A DNA stretch of 64,000 nt, taken from contig NZ_CP015519.1 in assembly GCF_001887775.1 (NCBI RefSeq), positions 1,178,001 through 1,242,000 on the forward strand. Reading direction: 5' to 3'. How positions within the stretch are numbered: the stretch's first letter is position 1; each line of letters begins with the position of its first letter. Under the pieces are notes generated by a model. The model had not been told where the DNA came from and made no database searches. It worked only from the letters and a program-made list of their open reading frames with translations. Below are positions 1 to 8,308 of the stretch, in pieces. The stretch comes from Syntrophotalea acetylenivorans. Lineage in GTDB: Bacteria; Desulfobacterota; Desulfuromonadia; Desulfuromonadales; Syntrophotaleaceae. The position numbers were made by a program, and so were the translations under genes.

Positions 1-405
1 CTTGAAGTGGAGCTTTTCCGGATAGAGCTCATCAAAGGCCGAGCACAACTCGCCGGAGACTATATTGGCAATTTCACCGAAGGAATCGGCTTCTTCTTCG
101 CCAAAAATTTCCTTTTTGACCCGCTCCTCAAGTTCAGCCGGTGGCAGCATAATAAGGGTGCCACCCAGTTGAACCGCATCCTTGAGCCGGCAAAAAATAA
201 AAATATCGCCCTCATGGTCACCACTGACGATCATGCGCACCATGACTTGCTTTTTACGAGTCTTGGCGAAAAATTCCTTTTTGGTCGTCAGGATAGTCGA
301 TGGCGCAGGCAAAGTCAGTTCACAACCGAGCATGCCGCCAAGCCCCATTGCGATTTTGCTGCCTACGTCCTCGAGGACATCTGTAATGATCGGATCTATT
401 TCCAT
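1..405 (-). CDS. CheC/CheX-like chemotaxis phosphatase, 3' end outside window
   Basis: The first 135 codons are visible, starting at an ATG at 405; the gene runs off the left edge. The fold pattern is that of the CheC/CheX family, which dephosphorylates CheY-P in the cytoplasm. The E-x2-N signature of that family is seen as Glu111 and Asn114 in GEIANIVSG. Only one such helix is visible; CheC has two, and the second could lie in the missing part. It follows the cheX terminator, so it is probably transcribed separately. The ribosome site is weak (GCGGGT just before ATG). It could instead be a CheX-like protein with a role other than phosphatase. Confidence 0.7.
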   Translation of the reverse strand, partial: MEIDPIITDVLEDVGSKIAMGLGGMLGCELTLPAPSTILTTKKEFFAKTRKKQVMVRMIVSGDHEGDIFIFCRLKDAVQLGGTLIMLPPAELEERVKKEIFGEEEADSFGEIANIVSGELCSAFDELYPEKLHFK

Positions 406-441
406 ACCCGCAACTCTATCAATTTATCCATGTGCATACAA

Positions 442-456
442 TGTGCTATTAGCACA
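442..456. promoter_or_regulatory. 15-base palindrome upstream of the CheC/CheX-like gene
   Basis: TGTGCTA-T-TAGCACA is a perfect 7-base inverted repeat about 37-51 bases upstream of the start codon at 405. Its size and place suit a dimeric repressor or activator. No recognised regulator consensus is matched, and no convincing -10/-35, sigma-28 or sigma-54 site was found next to it. Confidence 0.35.
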
Positions 457-550
457 ACATGCCGAAGGACCGGGCTACCAGCCTCCAACAGGCAAGCAAA
501 ACACCCTGTTTTCCTTGAAGCCGGCAAAAGTCCTTTAAAACAGCCGGGAA

Positions 551-600
551 TACAAACAGGGCCGAATCAGCTTCATCTCTGCTGAAACCAACCGGCCCTG
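551..600 (-). terminator. Rho-independent terminator of the chemotaxis operon
   Basis: On the minus strand CAGGGCCG pairs with CGGCCCTG (593-600 with 557-564), with an inner TCAGC/GCTGA stem. It is followed by TTTGTATT. It lies just after the cheX stop and separates the operon from the truncated gene at 1-405. Confidence 0.65.
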
Positions 601-636
601 AGTTATCAGACACTAGAAAATTCGCCCACGGGACGG

Positions 637-1092
637 TTATTTCTGCAAATGGAACTCCACCAAAAAGCTTCCTCCCTCAATCGAAAAGGGCATACATGTC
701 CCCTCGCTGTCGGTGAGGCAATCGATTTCATACTCTGCACCGCACACTACCGAAGGAATCGACAGCTTAAATTCCTGACCCTGTTCCGTCAAGTCGGACT
801 TGATACTACCGGCCACCATATTGGCCAACTCGCCAATGGCATCTTTCACATCATCGTCCACTTCCGTTACTTCCATCATTAAGAAACTACTGGTAATGAC
901 CAGCGCCGTAGGCTCAGGGAGGTGGATAGCCAGCATCCCCTTGCTGGCGCCCGCCATGCCGACAATGGCGGTAACAGAGTTTTCAAAATAATTGGATCTT
1001 TCGGTCAATGCCTCGCCAGGACTGGCTTCCATCATCAACATGGTCTGGAAGATTTCCTGGGTTGCCTGGCTAATACTGTTGCTCAAGTCCAC
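637..1092 (-). CDS. cheX: Chemotaxis protein CheX (CheY-P phosphatase)
   Basis: A 151-residue cytoplasmic protein of the CheX family, typical in length. The active helix reads GELANMVAG, with Glu88 and Asn91 in the E-x2-N arrangement used to position water on CheY-P. It lies 14 bases after cheY in the same operon, so it probably switches off that CheY. The window contains no CheZ. It is the last gene before the operon terminator. Confidence 0.85.
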   Translation of the reverse strand: MDLSNSISQATQEIFQTMLMMEASPGEALTERSNYFENSVTAIVGMAGASKGMLAIHLPEPTALVITSSFLMMEVTEVDDDVKDAIGELANMVAGSIKSDLTEQGQEFKLSIPSVVCGAEYEIDCLTDSEGTCMPFSIEGGSFLVEFHLQK

Positions 1093-1106
1093 AGATCAAC
1101 TCCTTA

Positions 1107-1478
1107 TCACAAAAGGCTCCCCAGGGTCTCCTGAATCTGGTCCGGGGTAAAAGGCTTTTTGATGCTACCGGCAGCGCCAAGGCTCCTGGCTTCATCAAGG
1201 ATATCCGCACCAGCTTCGGTGGTAATCATCACAACAGGAATGTCCTTGATCTTGTCATCGGTCTGCTTCTGCCGCAAAAACTCGATCCCGTCCATAACCG
1301 GCATATTGATGTCGCTGAGAATAATATCAACGGTTTCGCCAGCCAGAACATCAAGTGCAGCCTGCCCATCGCCGGCCTCCAGAATGGCATCGAAGTCGAG
1401 TCCAGCCTGCCGCAGCGAGCGAGTGACGATTTTTCTCATAGTGTTAGAATCATCAATGATAAGAACTTTTTTGCCCAT
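1107..1478 (-). CDS. cheY: Chemotaxis response regulator CheY
   Basis: A single receiver domain of 123 residues. Acidic pocket Asp9-Asp10, phospho-acceptor Asp56 in SDINMP, Thr86 and Lys108 in KKPF are all present. No output domain follows, as expected for a diffusible CheY that binds FliM/FliN at the motor. It is phosphorylated by CheA (5741-8308) and probably dephosphorylated by the adjacent CheX. It is the better of the two single-domain regulators here as the motor CheY, because cheX directly follows it. Confidence 0.88.
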   Translation of the reverse strand: MGKKVLIIDDSNTMRKIVTRSLRQAGLDFDAILEAGDGQAALDVLAGETVDIILSDINMPVMDGIEFLRQKQTDDKIKDIPVVMITTEAGADILDEARSLGAAGSIKKPFTPDQIQETLGSLL

Positions 1479-1539
1479 TATTTTCCCCTCTCAGATTGAC
1501 GGTTGGTAAAGATGTAACTCTAAAGCTCGTTAAAACCGT

Positions 1540-2001
1540 TCAGCTATCAAAAAACCCGTCCCCGGCCAAGACCAGAGAAAACAAATCGTTGTCTACTTGA
1601 TAATTCCAACGTTTCATTTCAAACGGACTGTCCTCTTGCCCATCGGTAATTTCCTCTGGCAGGCCCAGGCTGTAAGTTTGATCCCCGGGCAGATATGCGT
1701 TCAAGAAAAGCCCGGCAACCGTGTTGATTAGCTCACATACCATATCGAGCACCATCTGGTCGGAGATCTCTTCCTCGGGCATAATATAGACTGAAGATGC
1801 GATTTTTCGCAATAAAAGCTTAGGCATGCCAAGATAAAGCTCGCCCTGAATGGGGTCGTGAATCAACAACCTGCTGACTAATATCTCCTCTGCAGGATAG
1901 GTTTGCGCCCCTTCAGCTTCTAGTTCCACTTCCATAAAAGCCATATTCTCAAGGGTCGTGGACAAAGCGCTGAAAATATCCCGCTCCAGTTTTTCAGACA
2001 T
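1540..2001 (-). CDS. CheX/CheC-like chemotaxis protein
   Basis: I place the start at the second ATG (2001), because AGGGAG lies 6 bases upstream; an ATG 18 bases earlier (2019) overlaps the previous gene. This gives 153 residues. The helix CELINTVAGLFLN has Glu90 and Asn93 in the E-x2-N phosphatase pattern. The C-terminal 50 residues are less conserved in appearance. It is paired with the response regulator at 2016-2387, 14 bases apart, suggesting a dedicated regulator-phosphatase pair. The phosphatase role is inferred from family only. Confidence 0.72.
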   Translation of the reverse strand: MSEKLERDIFSALSTTLENMAFMEVELEAEGAQTYPAEEILVSRLLIHDPIQGELYLGMPKLLLRKIASSVYIMPEEEISDQMVLDMVCELINTVAGLFLNAYLPGDQTYSLGLPEEITDGQEDSPFEMKRWNYQVDNDLFSLVLAGDGFFDS

Positions 2002-2015
2002 ATTATCTCCCTTGT

Positions 2016-2387
2016 TCATGACAGTAGCGGCTTAAGGGCGTCCATCAGAACAGCCGGCGAAACGGGCTTATTCAAAACGCCAAAAGCTCCGAGAGAAAGC
2101 AACTCCTGTTCTTTGGCTGGATTACCGGCACTGGTGATCACCAGTACCGGAAGATCGTGTAAACGAGGGCTGCTCTTTACCCACTTGAGCAGGGTCGCTC
2201 CATCCATAACCGGCATATTCAGATCGGTCAACAGCAGATCGGCATCTTCCTCCTTGAGCAGAGAAAGAGCTTCACGGCCGTGTTCCGCTTCTACCAGCGT
2301 AGCCTCGCCCAGGCCGACAATCTCCAAGCAACGACGAATAAACATGCGCGCCGTTGCTGAGTCATCTGCGATGACGATCCGATTCAT
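2016..2387 (-). CDS. Single-domain response regulator (CheY-like)
   Basis: A receiver domain of 123 residues with Asp8-Asp9, phospho-acceptor Asp55 in TDLNMP, Thr85 and Lys107. No effector domain is attached. It sits between an HDOD protein and a CheX-like protein in the chemotaxis operon. It may be a second CheY, a phosphate sink, or a regulator acting through the HDOD protein; the sequence does not decide among these. Confidence 0.83.
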   Translation of the reverse strand: MNRIVIADDSATARMFIRRCLEIVGLGEATLVEAEHGREALSLLKEEDADLLLTDLNMPVMDGATLLKWVKSSPRLHDLPVLVITSAGNPAKEQELLSLGAFGVLNKPVSPAVLMDALKPLLS

Positions 2388-2403
2388 TCTTAAATTCCTC
2401 CTG

Positions 2404-3267
2404 TTAGCTTCTTAGTGACTCTTCCGCCTTACTGAATTCCTCTTCGGCGTTCAGAACGATTTCGGCAAGGGTAGTCGGCGACAAATCAAAAAACTCTTCA
2501 TATCCGGGATCAAGATGATATTTCAGACCGTCACTTCCCGTATTGCAACCGGCCATCATGGAAACAATATCACCAATATGTACGGCATAGACCAGAGGTT
2601 GCATGCACTCGATAGCTTCAGCGGGATGATGGTGGTGGAGTATTACCGCCTGCAATGATTCGGGCAACTTCCAATGACGAGCCATTTCGTAACCGACTTC
2701 GGTATGGTCGAGCCCGGCAAGGTCCTGTTCAGCCATCAGGTAGTCACTGACGGCTCCCTGTTCAATCTGACCGAGAGCTTCCTGTGAAGACTCTTTCCAG
2801 AATGTGGCAAAGATCGACTTACCGATGTCGTGCAGCAGACCACCGGTAAAGGCCAGGTCAAGATCGAAATCTCCTTTGGCATATCGGGCGACCTCCCGTG
2901 AAGCGATGGCGCTGAACAGATCATGGCGCCAGAGATCTCCCTGTTCGCCTTGATAGCCTTCAAGAGGCTTGCTCAACAACTGGCCGGTATTTTCCTGCAC
3001 CGCGATGCTGACGACCATACGTTCACCGAGATAGGAGAGAGCCCGATCGATAGAAGAAACTTCTTTAATCAGACCATAGACCGGGGAATTAACCGCCTTC
3101 AGCACCCGCATGGTCAAAGCCGAGTCGAATTTGACAATTTTGACGACATCCTCGAGTTCATGATCAGGGTCGGCAATCACCTGTAGCAACTCTAGAGCGT
3201 TAGATGAAAAAAGGGGCAATTTTTCAATCGCCTGGCGAACGGCCTCGCGGTCTACGATTTTGCTCAT
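2404..3267 (-). CDS. HDOD domain protein
   Basis: The preferred start is the ATG at 3267, preceded by AGAAGG; an upstream in-frame start would overlap cheD. The 287-residue protein has an HDOD domain (roughly 17-215), with PLFSSNALELLQVI near the start and an HD-like LLHDIGK at 144-150. HDOD proteins are cytoplasmic signalling proteins without proven enzyme activity. Many are linked to chemotaxis, motility or cyclic-di-GMP control. Its place between cheD and a CheY-like gene suggests it responds to that regulator. Exact function unknown. Confidence 0.8.
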   Translation of the reverse strand: MSKIVDREAVRQAIEKLPLFSSNALELLQVIADPDHELEDVVKIVKFDSALTMRVLKAVNSPVYGLIKEVSSIDRALSYLGERMVVSIAVQENTGQLLSKPLEGYQGEQGDLWRHDLFSAIASREVARYAKGDFDLDLAFTGGLLHDIGKSIFATFWKESSQEALGQIEQGAVSDYLMAEQDLAGLDHTEVGYEMARHWKLPESLQAVILHHHHPAEAIECMQPLVYAVHIGDIVSMMAGCNTGSDGLKYHLDPGYEEFFDLSPTTLAEIVLNAEEEFSKAEESLRS

Positions 3268-3278
3268 AATACCTTCTC

Positions 3279-3767
3279 TCACACTTCCCATTGCCCTCGC
3301 CCGGGGCAATTAACGATGACTTTACCGGTATCAGCGAACACGGCAACGGTTCGACTGTGGTTACCACCCACGTCTTCGGCCACAGGCCCCAGGCCAAAAG
3401 CCCAGAGTTTCTTTTTTATGGCGAGCACATTGCGTTTACCAATATTGAAGGTGTTGTTATTGTCCATGATCGAAGCGCCGCCGACCAACTTAACAACCAA
3501 CCCGCGACCATTAGCTGGCGAGCCGAGCTTGGCCATTTCCTGAATCAGCAGAGGCAGACCAAGATCGGCAAAATATCCGGGTCGTTGCCGGGCCTTGGCT
3601 TCATTGATACTCGAATCAGGTAGAGCTATGTGGACCATCCCGACGGCGTTGGAACGGGGATCAAGCACGATAGCCGCAACACAGGACCCCAGGGCAAACG
3701 TTTTGACCACCCCGCCAGGTTTTTTAGCAGCGCCGTAATCTCCTATTCCCAATATAATTTCACTCAT
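3279..3767 (-). CDS. cheD: Chemoreceptor glutamine deamidase CheD
   Basis: A 162-residue protein that deamidates glutamines on chemoreceptors and in some species is controlled by CheC. The catalytic triad is visible: Cys29 in ALGSCV, His46 in MVHIALP and Thr23. Length matches the family. Its start overlaps the cheB stop by four bases (ATGA), indicating translational coupling. No chemoreceptor gene is in the window, so its targets are encoded elsewhere. Confidence 0.92.
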   Translation of the reverse strand: MSEIILGIGDYGAAKKPGGVVKTFALGSCVAAIVLDPRSNAVGMVHIALPDSSINEAKARQRPGYFADLGLPLLIQEMAKLGSPANGRGLVVKLVGGASIMDNNNTFNIGKRNVLAIKKKLWAFGLGPVAEDVGGNHSRTVAVFADTGKVIVNCPGRGQWEV

Positions 3768-4825
3768 GATTTCCGCTCTGAAAGCAAATCGATAACAGCT
3801 GGTGCAATACGGTCCAGGGGTAAAAGGCGCTCGGCCCCTCCCCGCTCATAGGCCACCTTAGGCATACCAAAGACAACGGAGGTCGCTTCGTCCTGCGCCA
3901 GATTTCTGGCTCCGGCCTGTCGCATAGCAAGCATTCCAGCAGCGCCGTCAGATCCCATGCCAGTGAGCATAACTCCGATGGCATTGCTACCAACATGTTG
4001 CGCCACAGAGTTCATCAATACGTCAACGGATGGACAGTGACCGCTAACATTTTCCCCCGCTTCACATTTCACCTGGTAAATACCGCCGGAACGAATCACC
4101 CGCATGTGCAGGCCACCGGGACTAACCAGAATTCTCCCAGGCATAATCCGATCACCATTCTCGGCTTCTTTCACCTCCATGGCGCACAGTTGATTGAGTC
4201 GATCGGAAAACATTTTGGTAAAACCGGCCGGCATGTGTTGCACAATAACCACCCCGGGCATGCTTACCGGAAACTGGGTGACCATTTGCCGAATAGCCTC
4301 AGTTCCACCGGTCGAAGCACCGATGGCGATAACCTTATCGGTTGATTCGGCGAGCGCCCCCTGAGGAGCCCTGGCAGACGGGGCAGATCGAACCACCTGT
4401 TTATTTTTCCAATGGGAAACATTGGCTTTGGAAGTCTGTTTTACCTTGGCACGCAAATCCTGCAGCATGCCGGCCAACCCGCGAGCCAGATCGGTCGATG
4501 GCTTAGCGACAAAATCGACGGCACCGGCATCCAGGGCATCGAGAGTAATCTGTTTGCCCCGCTGCGTCAGTGAACTGACCATGAGTACGGGGATGGGATA
4601 TTGCGGCATCAAGCGGCGCAAAAAATCGACGCCGTCCATCCGTGGCATTTCTACATCAAGGGTCATTACATCCGGCTTTAATTGGACAATTTTGTCTCGG
4701 GCGACATAGGGGTCAGAGGCCGTCCCAACCACCTCAATTTCAGGATCCATCCCCAGCCCTTTAGCCAGAAGTTGACGAACCAAGGCAGAATCATCGACAA
4801 TCAGAACACGAATCTTTTGACTCAT
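3764..4825 (-). CDS. cheB: Chemotaxis methylesterase CheB
   Basis: 353 residues with an N-terminal receiver (Asp11-Asp12, phospho-acceptor Asp57 in TLDVEMP) and a C-terminal methylesterase domain. The catalytic residues appear as Ser171 in GASTGG, His197 in VQHMP and Asp293 in TGMGSDG. It removes receptor methyl groups when phosphorylated by CheA, giving adaptation. Four-base overlaps join it to cheR upstream and cheD downstream, so these three adaptation enzymes are translationally coupled. Confidence 0.95.
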   Translation of the reverse strand: MSQKIRVLIVDDSALVRQLLAKGLGMDPEIEVVGTASDPYVARDKIVQLKPDVMTLDVEMPRMDGVDFLRRLMPQYPIPVLMVSSLTQRGKQITLDALDAGAVDFVAKPSTDLARGLAGMLQDLRAKVKQTSKANVSHWKNKQVVRSAPSARAPQGALAESTDKVIAIGASTGGTEAIRQMVTQFPVSMPGVVIVQHMPAGFTKMFSDRLNQLCAMEVKEAENGDRIMPGRILVSPGGLHMRVIRSGGIYQVKCEAGENVSGHCPSVDVLMNSVAQHVGSNAIGVMLTGMGSDGAAGMLAMRQAGARNLAQDEATSVVFGMPKVAYERGGAERLLPLDRIAPAVIDLLSERKS

Positions 4826-5685
4826 GAAGTAAGTTCCTTCTGATAGACCGCAGGCACCAGATACTTGAATAAATCCTGCTGGCGACCAAGAGTTTCCGAA
4901 TGACCAATAAAGAGATACCCACCAGGATGCATGAACTTATGGAATTTATTCACCAAATTCAAACGGGTAGGGGCATCGAAATATATCATGACATTGCGAC
5001 AAAAAATAATATGAAATGGATTTTTAAAGGGGAATCTCTCATTCATGAGGTTAAAGCGCCTGAAAACCGCCTCTTTCCGCAACGCATCACTAAAGGCAAA
5101 TTGGCCGTCCCCGGCAGGCCGCACATATTTGTTGCGCAAAGCCTGGGGAAGGGCCTGTATTTTTTCTTCCGAGTATACCCCCTTGCCTGCGATGTCCAAT
5201 ACCCGCGAAGAGATATCTGTTGCCAGCAAACCGCAATTCCACTGGGGGTATTCGCTACCTAAGTACTCCTGCATAAGCATCAGCAGCATATAGGCTTCTT
5301 CCCCTGATGAGCACCCGGCGCACCAGACCCTCAGGTCTTTTTCTCCAGCCTTTCTCAACCGCTGAACCACAGCGGGCAAGGCAGTCTGGGAAAAGTAATC
5401 GAAATGGGTTCGCTCCCGATTGAAATAGGTATGGTTGGTAGAAACACGATCTACCAGTTCGCTCAGCTTTTTTTCGGACTGGTCATTTTGCAGATCTTCG
5501 TAATAAGCTTTGAAATTCGGATAACCAGATCTTTTCAACAACTTTTGCATCCGACCAACTAACAGTGACTTCTTTTGTTCGGTAAGATTGATTCCAAAAC
5601 GCTGGTAGATTAGTCCCCGCAGTAGTTCGAATTCCTCATCGGAAATCGGCATTAAAGCTGCACAATCGGAACTGCTAGTGGTCAT
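4822..5685 (-). CDS. cheR: Chemotaxis receptor methyltransferase CheR
   Basis: 287 residues, typical length. The N-terminal helical domain is followed by VSTNHTYFNRE (81-91), the SAM-binding loop CAGCSSGEE (122-130) and FCRNVMIYFD near 230. It adds methyl groups from SAM to receptor glutamates, the opposite of CheB. The Shine-Dalgarno region is unusual: a run of eight G (5687-5694) one base before the start codon. Between it and cheA lies a 20-base tandem repeat. Confidence 0.94.
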   Translation of the reverse strand: MTTSSSDCAALMPISDEEFELLRGLIYQRFGINLTEQKKSLLVGRMQKLLKRSGYPNFKAYYEDLQNDQSEKKLSELVDRVSTNHTYFNRERTHFDYFSQTALPAVVQRLRKAGEKDLRVWCAGCSSGEEAYMLLMLMQEYLGSEYPQWNCGLLATDISSRVLDIAGKGVYSEEKIQALPQALRNKYVRPAGDGQFAFSDALRKEAVFRRFNLMNERFPFKNPFHIIFCRNVMIYFDAPTRLNLVNKFHKFMHPGGYLFIGHSETLGRQQDLFKYLVPAVYQKELTS

Positions 5686-5696
5686 GCCCCCCCCTT

Positions 5697-5748
5697 TGGT
5701 TCAAGGCTGGTTTATCTGGTTCAAAGCTGGTTTACTTGGTTCAAGCGG
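5697..5748. repeat. 20-base tandem repeat between cheA and cheR
   Basis: Two full units, tggttcaaggctggtttatc (5697-5716) and tggttcaaagctggtttact (5717-5736), and a partial third (5737-5748) that contains the cheA stop codon. The units differ at three positions. The array probably grew by slippage from the cheA 3' end and sets the spacing from the cheA stop to the cheR ribosome site. Confidence 0.8.
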
Positions 5749-8308
5749 TTTGTGCCTGCAGCTGACGACCTCGTCCAGCCCCTTCGGTAAGGTGCCCAAC
5801 ATCCAGAATCAAACAGACTTCGCCGTTGCCCAGAATGGTACAGCCCGAAGCAACACTGACATTCCCGATATATTCGGTTAGGCCTTTGATAACCGTCTGT
5901 TGCTGACCGACAATTTCATCGACGAGCAGGCAAATGGTATTATCCTGATGCTCAAGCACCACCAACACCCCATCGACAACCTGTTCAGAATCCGGCGTAT
6001 CTTGCAGGATTTTATACAAATGCTTCACCGGATAGAAACAATCCCGTACCCGCACAAGTTCCATGCCGTCAGGCATGACTGTAATCGCATCGGGGGTCGG
6101 CCGGAAAATCTCGCGAATAGCCAACAGCGGCAGGATGCATTTAGTCTCTCCTACCCGCACCAACATGCCGTCGATAATTGCCAGAGTCAGGGGAATCCGC
6201 AGGGTAATCCGGGTGCCCTCTCCCAATTTACTTGTCACCTCGATCTTACCCTTGATTTTTTCCAGGTTCTGCTTAACCACATCCATCCCGACTCCGCGGC
6301 CGGACACGTCGGTGATCTTTTCGGCCGTTGAAAAACCAGCCTGGAAGATCATATTGAACACCTCTTTGTCGCTCAACTGGGAGCCGTCACCCGCGACCAA
6401 TCCCTTGCTGATAGCCTTTTTCAGAATCTTTTCCCGATTCAGGCCGCGACCGTCATCCTCAACAATTATCCAAACTTCTCCTTCTTGATGCCGAGCCGAA
6501 AGCTTGACCACCCCTTTTTCCGGTTTGCCTGCGGCCACGCGCTCGTCCGGGGTTTCCAGACCGTGGTCCAAAGAGTTCCGCAACAGGTGCACCAGTGGGT
6601 CTGAGATTTGTTCGATAACCGTCTTATCGACCTCGGTTTCCTGGCCGAAGAGTTGAAGATCTACCTTTTTACCCGATTTAACGGACAGATCGTGCACCAG
6701 GCGAATCATGCGTCGGAAAAGGCCAGACACCGGGATCATGCGGATGATCATGGCCATTTCCTGCAGATCGCGTACGATCTTGCTCAAGTGCTGAGAGGCT
6801 TTATTGAAATTATCCAGTTCCAATCCCTCAAGGTCAGGACTACGCACCAACATATTTTCGGCGATAACCATTTCGCCGATGAGATTGATCAGATCGTCTA
6901 ATTTGCGCAAATCGACACGAATATCCTGGCGTACAACGGCGCTCTGCTTCGGTTTAGCAGCCTTTTTGGGAGCGGCTTTCTGTTGGACCTTAAGTGCTTC
7001 TTCCACCGCCTTGGCCTCGGCCTTGCCCATATCGACCAGTACTTCACCCAGGGGTTTGTTCTGAGATTCCAGGGCTTCGCGCACCGCTTCTTCCGAAGCG
7101 ACCCCCTTCTCGACCAGTATTTCCCCCAATGGTTTACCCTGTGCTTGCAGAGCCTGATCGACTGCTTCCTCGTCAACAACCCCCTGGTCGACCAGGATCT
7201 GCCCGAGCAGCGGGGCTTCTTCCTCTTTGGCAACAGGAGCCTCTCCGGTCATCAATGCTTCAAGCTGGGCCAAAGCGCTGTCCAGCTCATCTATCTCACC
7301 AGCGCCCCCCTGAGAAATATCGGCCACAGCAGACCGCAGCAGATCGAGAGCTTCCAGCAAGCAGTCCGCCGGTGCGTCCCCGTGCAAGATCCCCCCGCCT
7401 TTAACCTGGTCAAGCACTGTTTCCATTTGATGGCTGAGCTGTTCCATATGCCGATAACCGAAAAAACCGCAATTGCCCTTGAAACTATGAGCGTTTCGGA
7501 ACAGCGACCCGATCGCCTCTTCATCGAGAGGTGCCTCGTTCCAGGCCAACAGCCCCTCTTCGACATTCTGTAACAACTCGTCGGCTTCCTGAACGAACTT
7601 TTCCACCATCTCAGGACCGATCAGCATCGCCAATTCGTCCTCTGCCGAGGGGTCAGCATCGGAGTCCTGAACCGTGCTTACTTCTTCAGCTTCCGCAGGC
7701 TTTATTGCAGCCAAAGCCAGTGCGTCGCTCGCGGCCTGTTCCAGGCTGGCGGCAATTTCATCAGCGATCTCAGCCATGGCCTGATCATTCAGGTCGGCCT
7801 CCACCGTCTCCATGGCCTCCCGGGAAAAGTCACAGGCCTTGCACAGATGACTAACGTGCTCCGGCTGCATCTTGACCTTGCCGGCCCGGATCAGATCGAG
7901 CAGGCTCTCCGCGTGATGGGCAACCCGGGAGATGTTATCCAGCTCCAGAAAGCCAGCACTGCCTTTCATTGAATGGAACAGGCGGAAAATGGCATTCATG
8001 GTCTCGCCACTCCCATTTATCGACTCGAACACCTCGCAAGAGCGACAGTCTTCCGCCGATGTGCAATGCATACAGCTTTGCTGGCCTTCTTCCAGAAAGC
8101 CGGTGTGCAACCAGCAGGGATGGTCAATATTTTGATTGTGCCTCGAACAACTATCATTGCCGCAGGACATGGCCTGCCAACAGTCGACATTTTGACAGCT
8201 TTGTCCCAGCTCGATTATGGTCGGCTCGAGCTGGTCCAGCATATCCCGGCTTTCCTGGAGAAATTCGTTTATAATTTCAGCCTGTTCAGAAGAAATATCG
8301 TCGCTCAT
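5741..8308 (-). CDS. cheA: Chemotaxis histidine kinase CheA with two Hpt domains, Cys-rich insert and linker repeats
   Basis: 855 residues, longer than ordinary CheA (about 650-700). Order: Hpt1 with helix 1 at 8-35, a cysteine-rich insert (36-96; Cys at 38, 43, 50, 54, 65, 79, 82, 88, 91, two of them followed by Trp), then FHSMKGSAGF with phospho-acceptor His112. Hpt2 has His274 in AHSFKG. Three 26-residue repeats follow (LGxILVxxG, starting at 368, 394, 420), then dimerisation, ATPase (LRNSLDHG, DDGRG, GRGVGMDVV) and a C-terminal CheW-like domain. I see no P2 CheY-binding domain. It starts at 8308 after AGAGGGAC and is the first gene of the operon. Kinase function is firm; the role of the insert and repeats is unknown. 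Confidence 0.93.
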   Translation of the reverse strand: MSDDISSEQAEIINEFLQESRDMLDQLEPTIIELGQSCQNVDCWQAMSCGNDSCSRHNQNIDHPCWLHTGFLEEGQQSCMHCTSAEDCRSCEVFESINGSGETMNAIFRLFHSMKGSAGFLELDNISRVAHHAESLLDLIRAGKVKMQPEHVSHLCKACDFSREAMETVEADLNDQAMAEIADEIAASLEQAASDALALAAIKPAEAEEVSTVQDSDADPSAEDELAMLIGPEMVEKFVQEADELLQNVEEGLLAWNEAPLDEEAIGSLFRNAHSFKGNCGFFGYRHMEQLSHQMETVLDQVKGGGILHGDAPADCLLEALDLLRSAVADISQGGAGEIDELDSALAQLEALMTGEAPVAKEEEAPLLGQILVDQGVVDEEAVDQALQAQGKPLGEILVEKGVASEEAVREALESQNKPLGEVLVDMGKAEAKAVEEALKVQQKAAPKKAAKPKQSAVVRQDIRVDLRKLDDLINLIGEMVIAENMLVRSPDLEGLELDNFNKASQHLSKIVRDLQEMAMIIRMIPVSGLFRRMIRLVHDLSVKSGKKVDLQLFGQETEVDKTVIEQISDPLVHLLRNSLDHGLETPDERVAAGKPEKGVVKLSARHQEGEVWIIVEDDGRGLNREKILKKAISKGLVAGDGSQLSDKEVFNMIFQAGFSTAEKITDVSGRGVGMDVVKQNLEKIKGKIEVTSKLGEGTRITLRIPLTLAIIDGMLVRVGETKCILPLLAIREIFRPTPDAITVMPDGMELVRVRDCFYPVKHLYKILQDTPDSEQVVDGVLVVLEHQDNTICLLVDEIVGQQQTVIKGLTEYIGNVSVASGCTILGNGEVCLILDVGHLTEGAGRGRQLQAQTA

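Noticed and set aside
5697-5748. CRISPR-like array near cheR
   Set aside because: Units are contiguous with no spacers, and only 2.6 copies exist; it is a simple tandem repeat.
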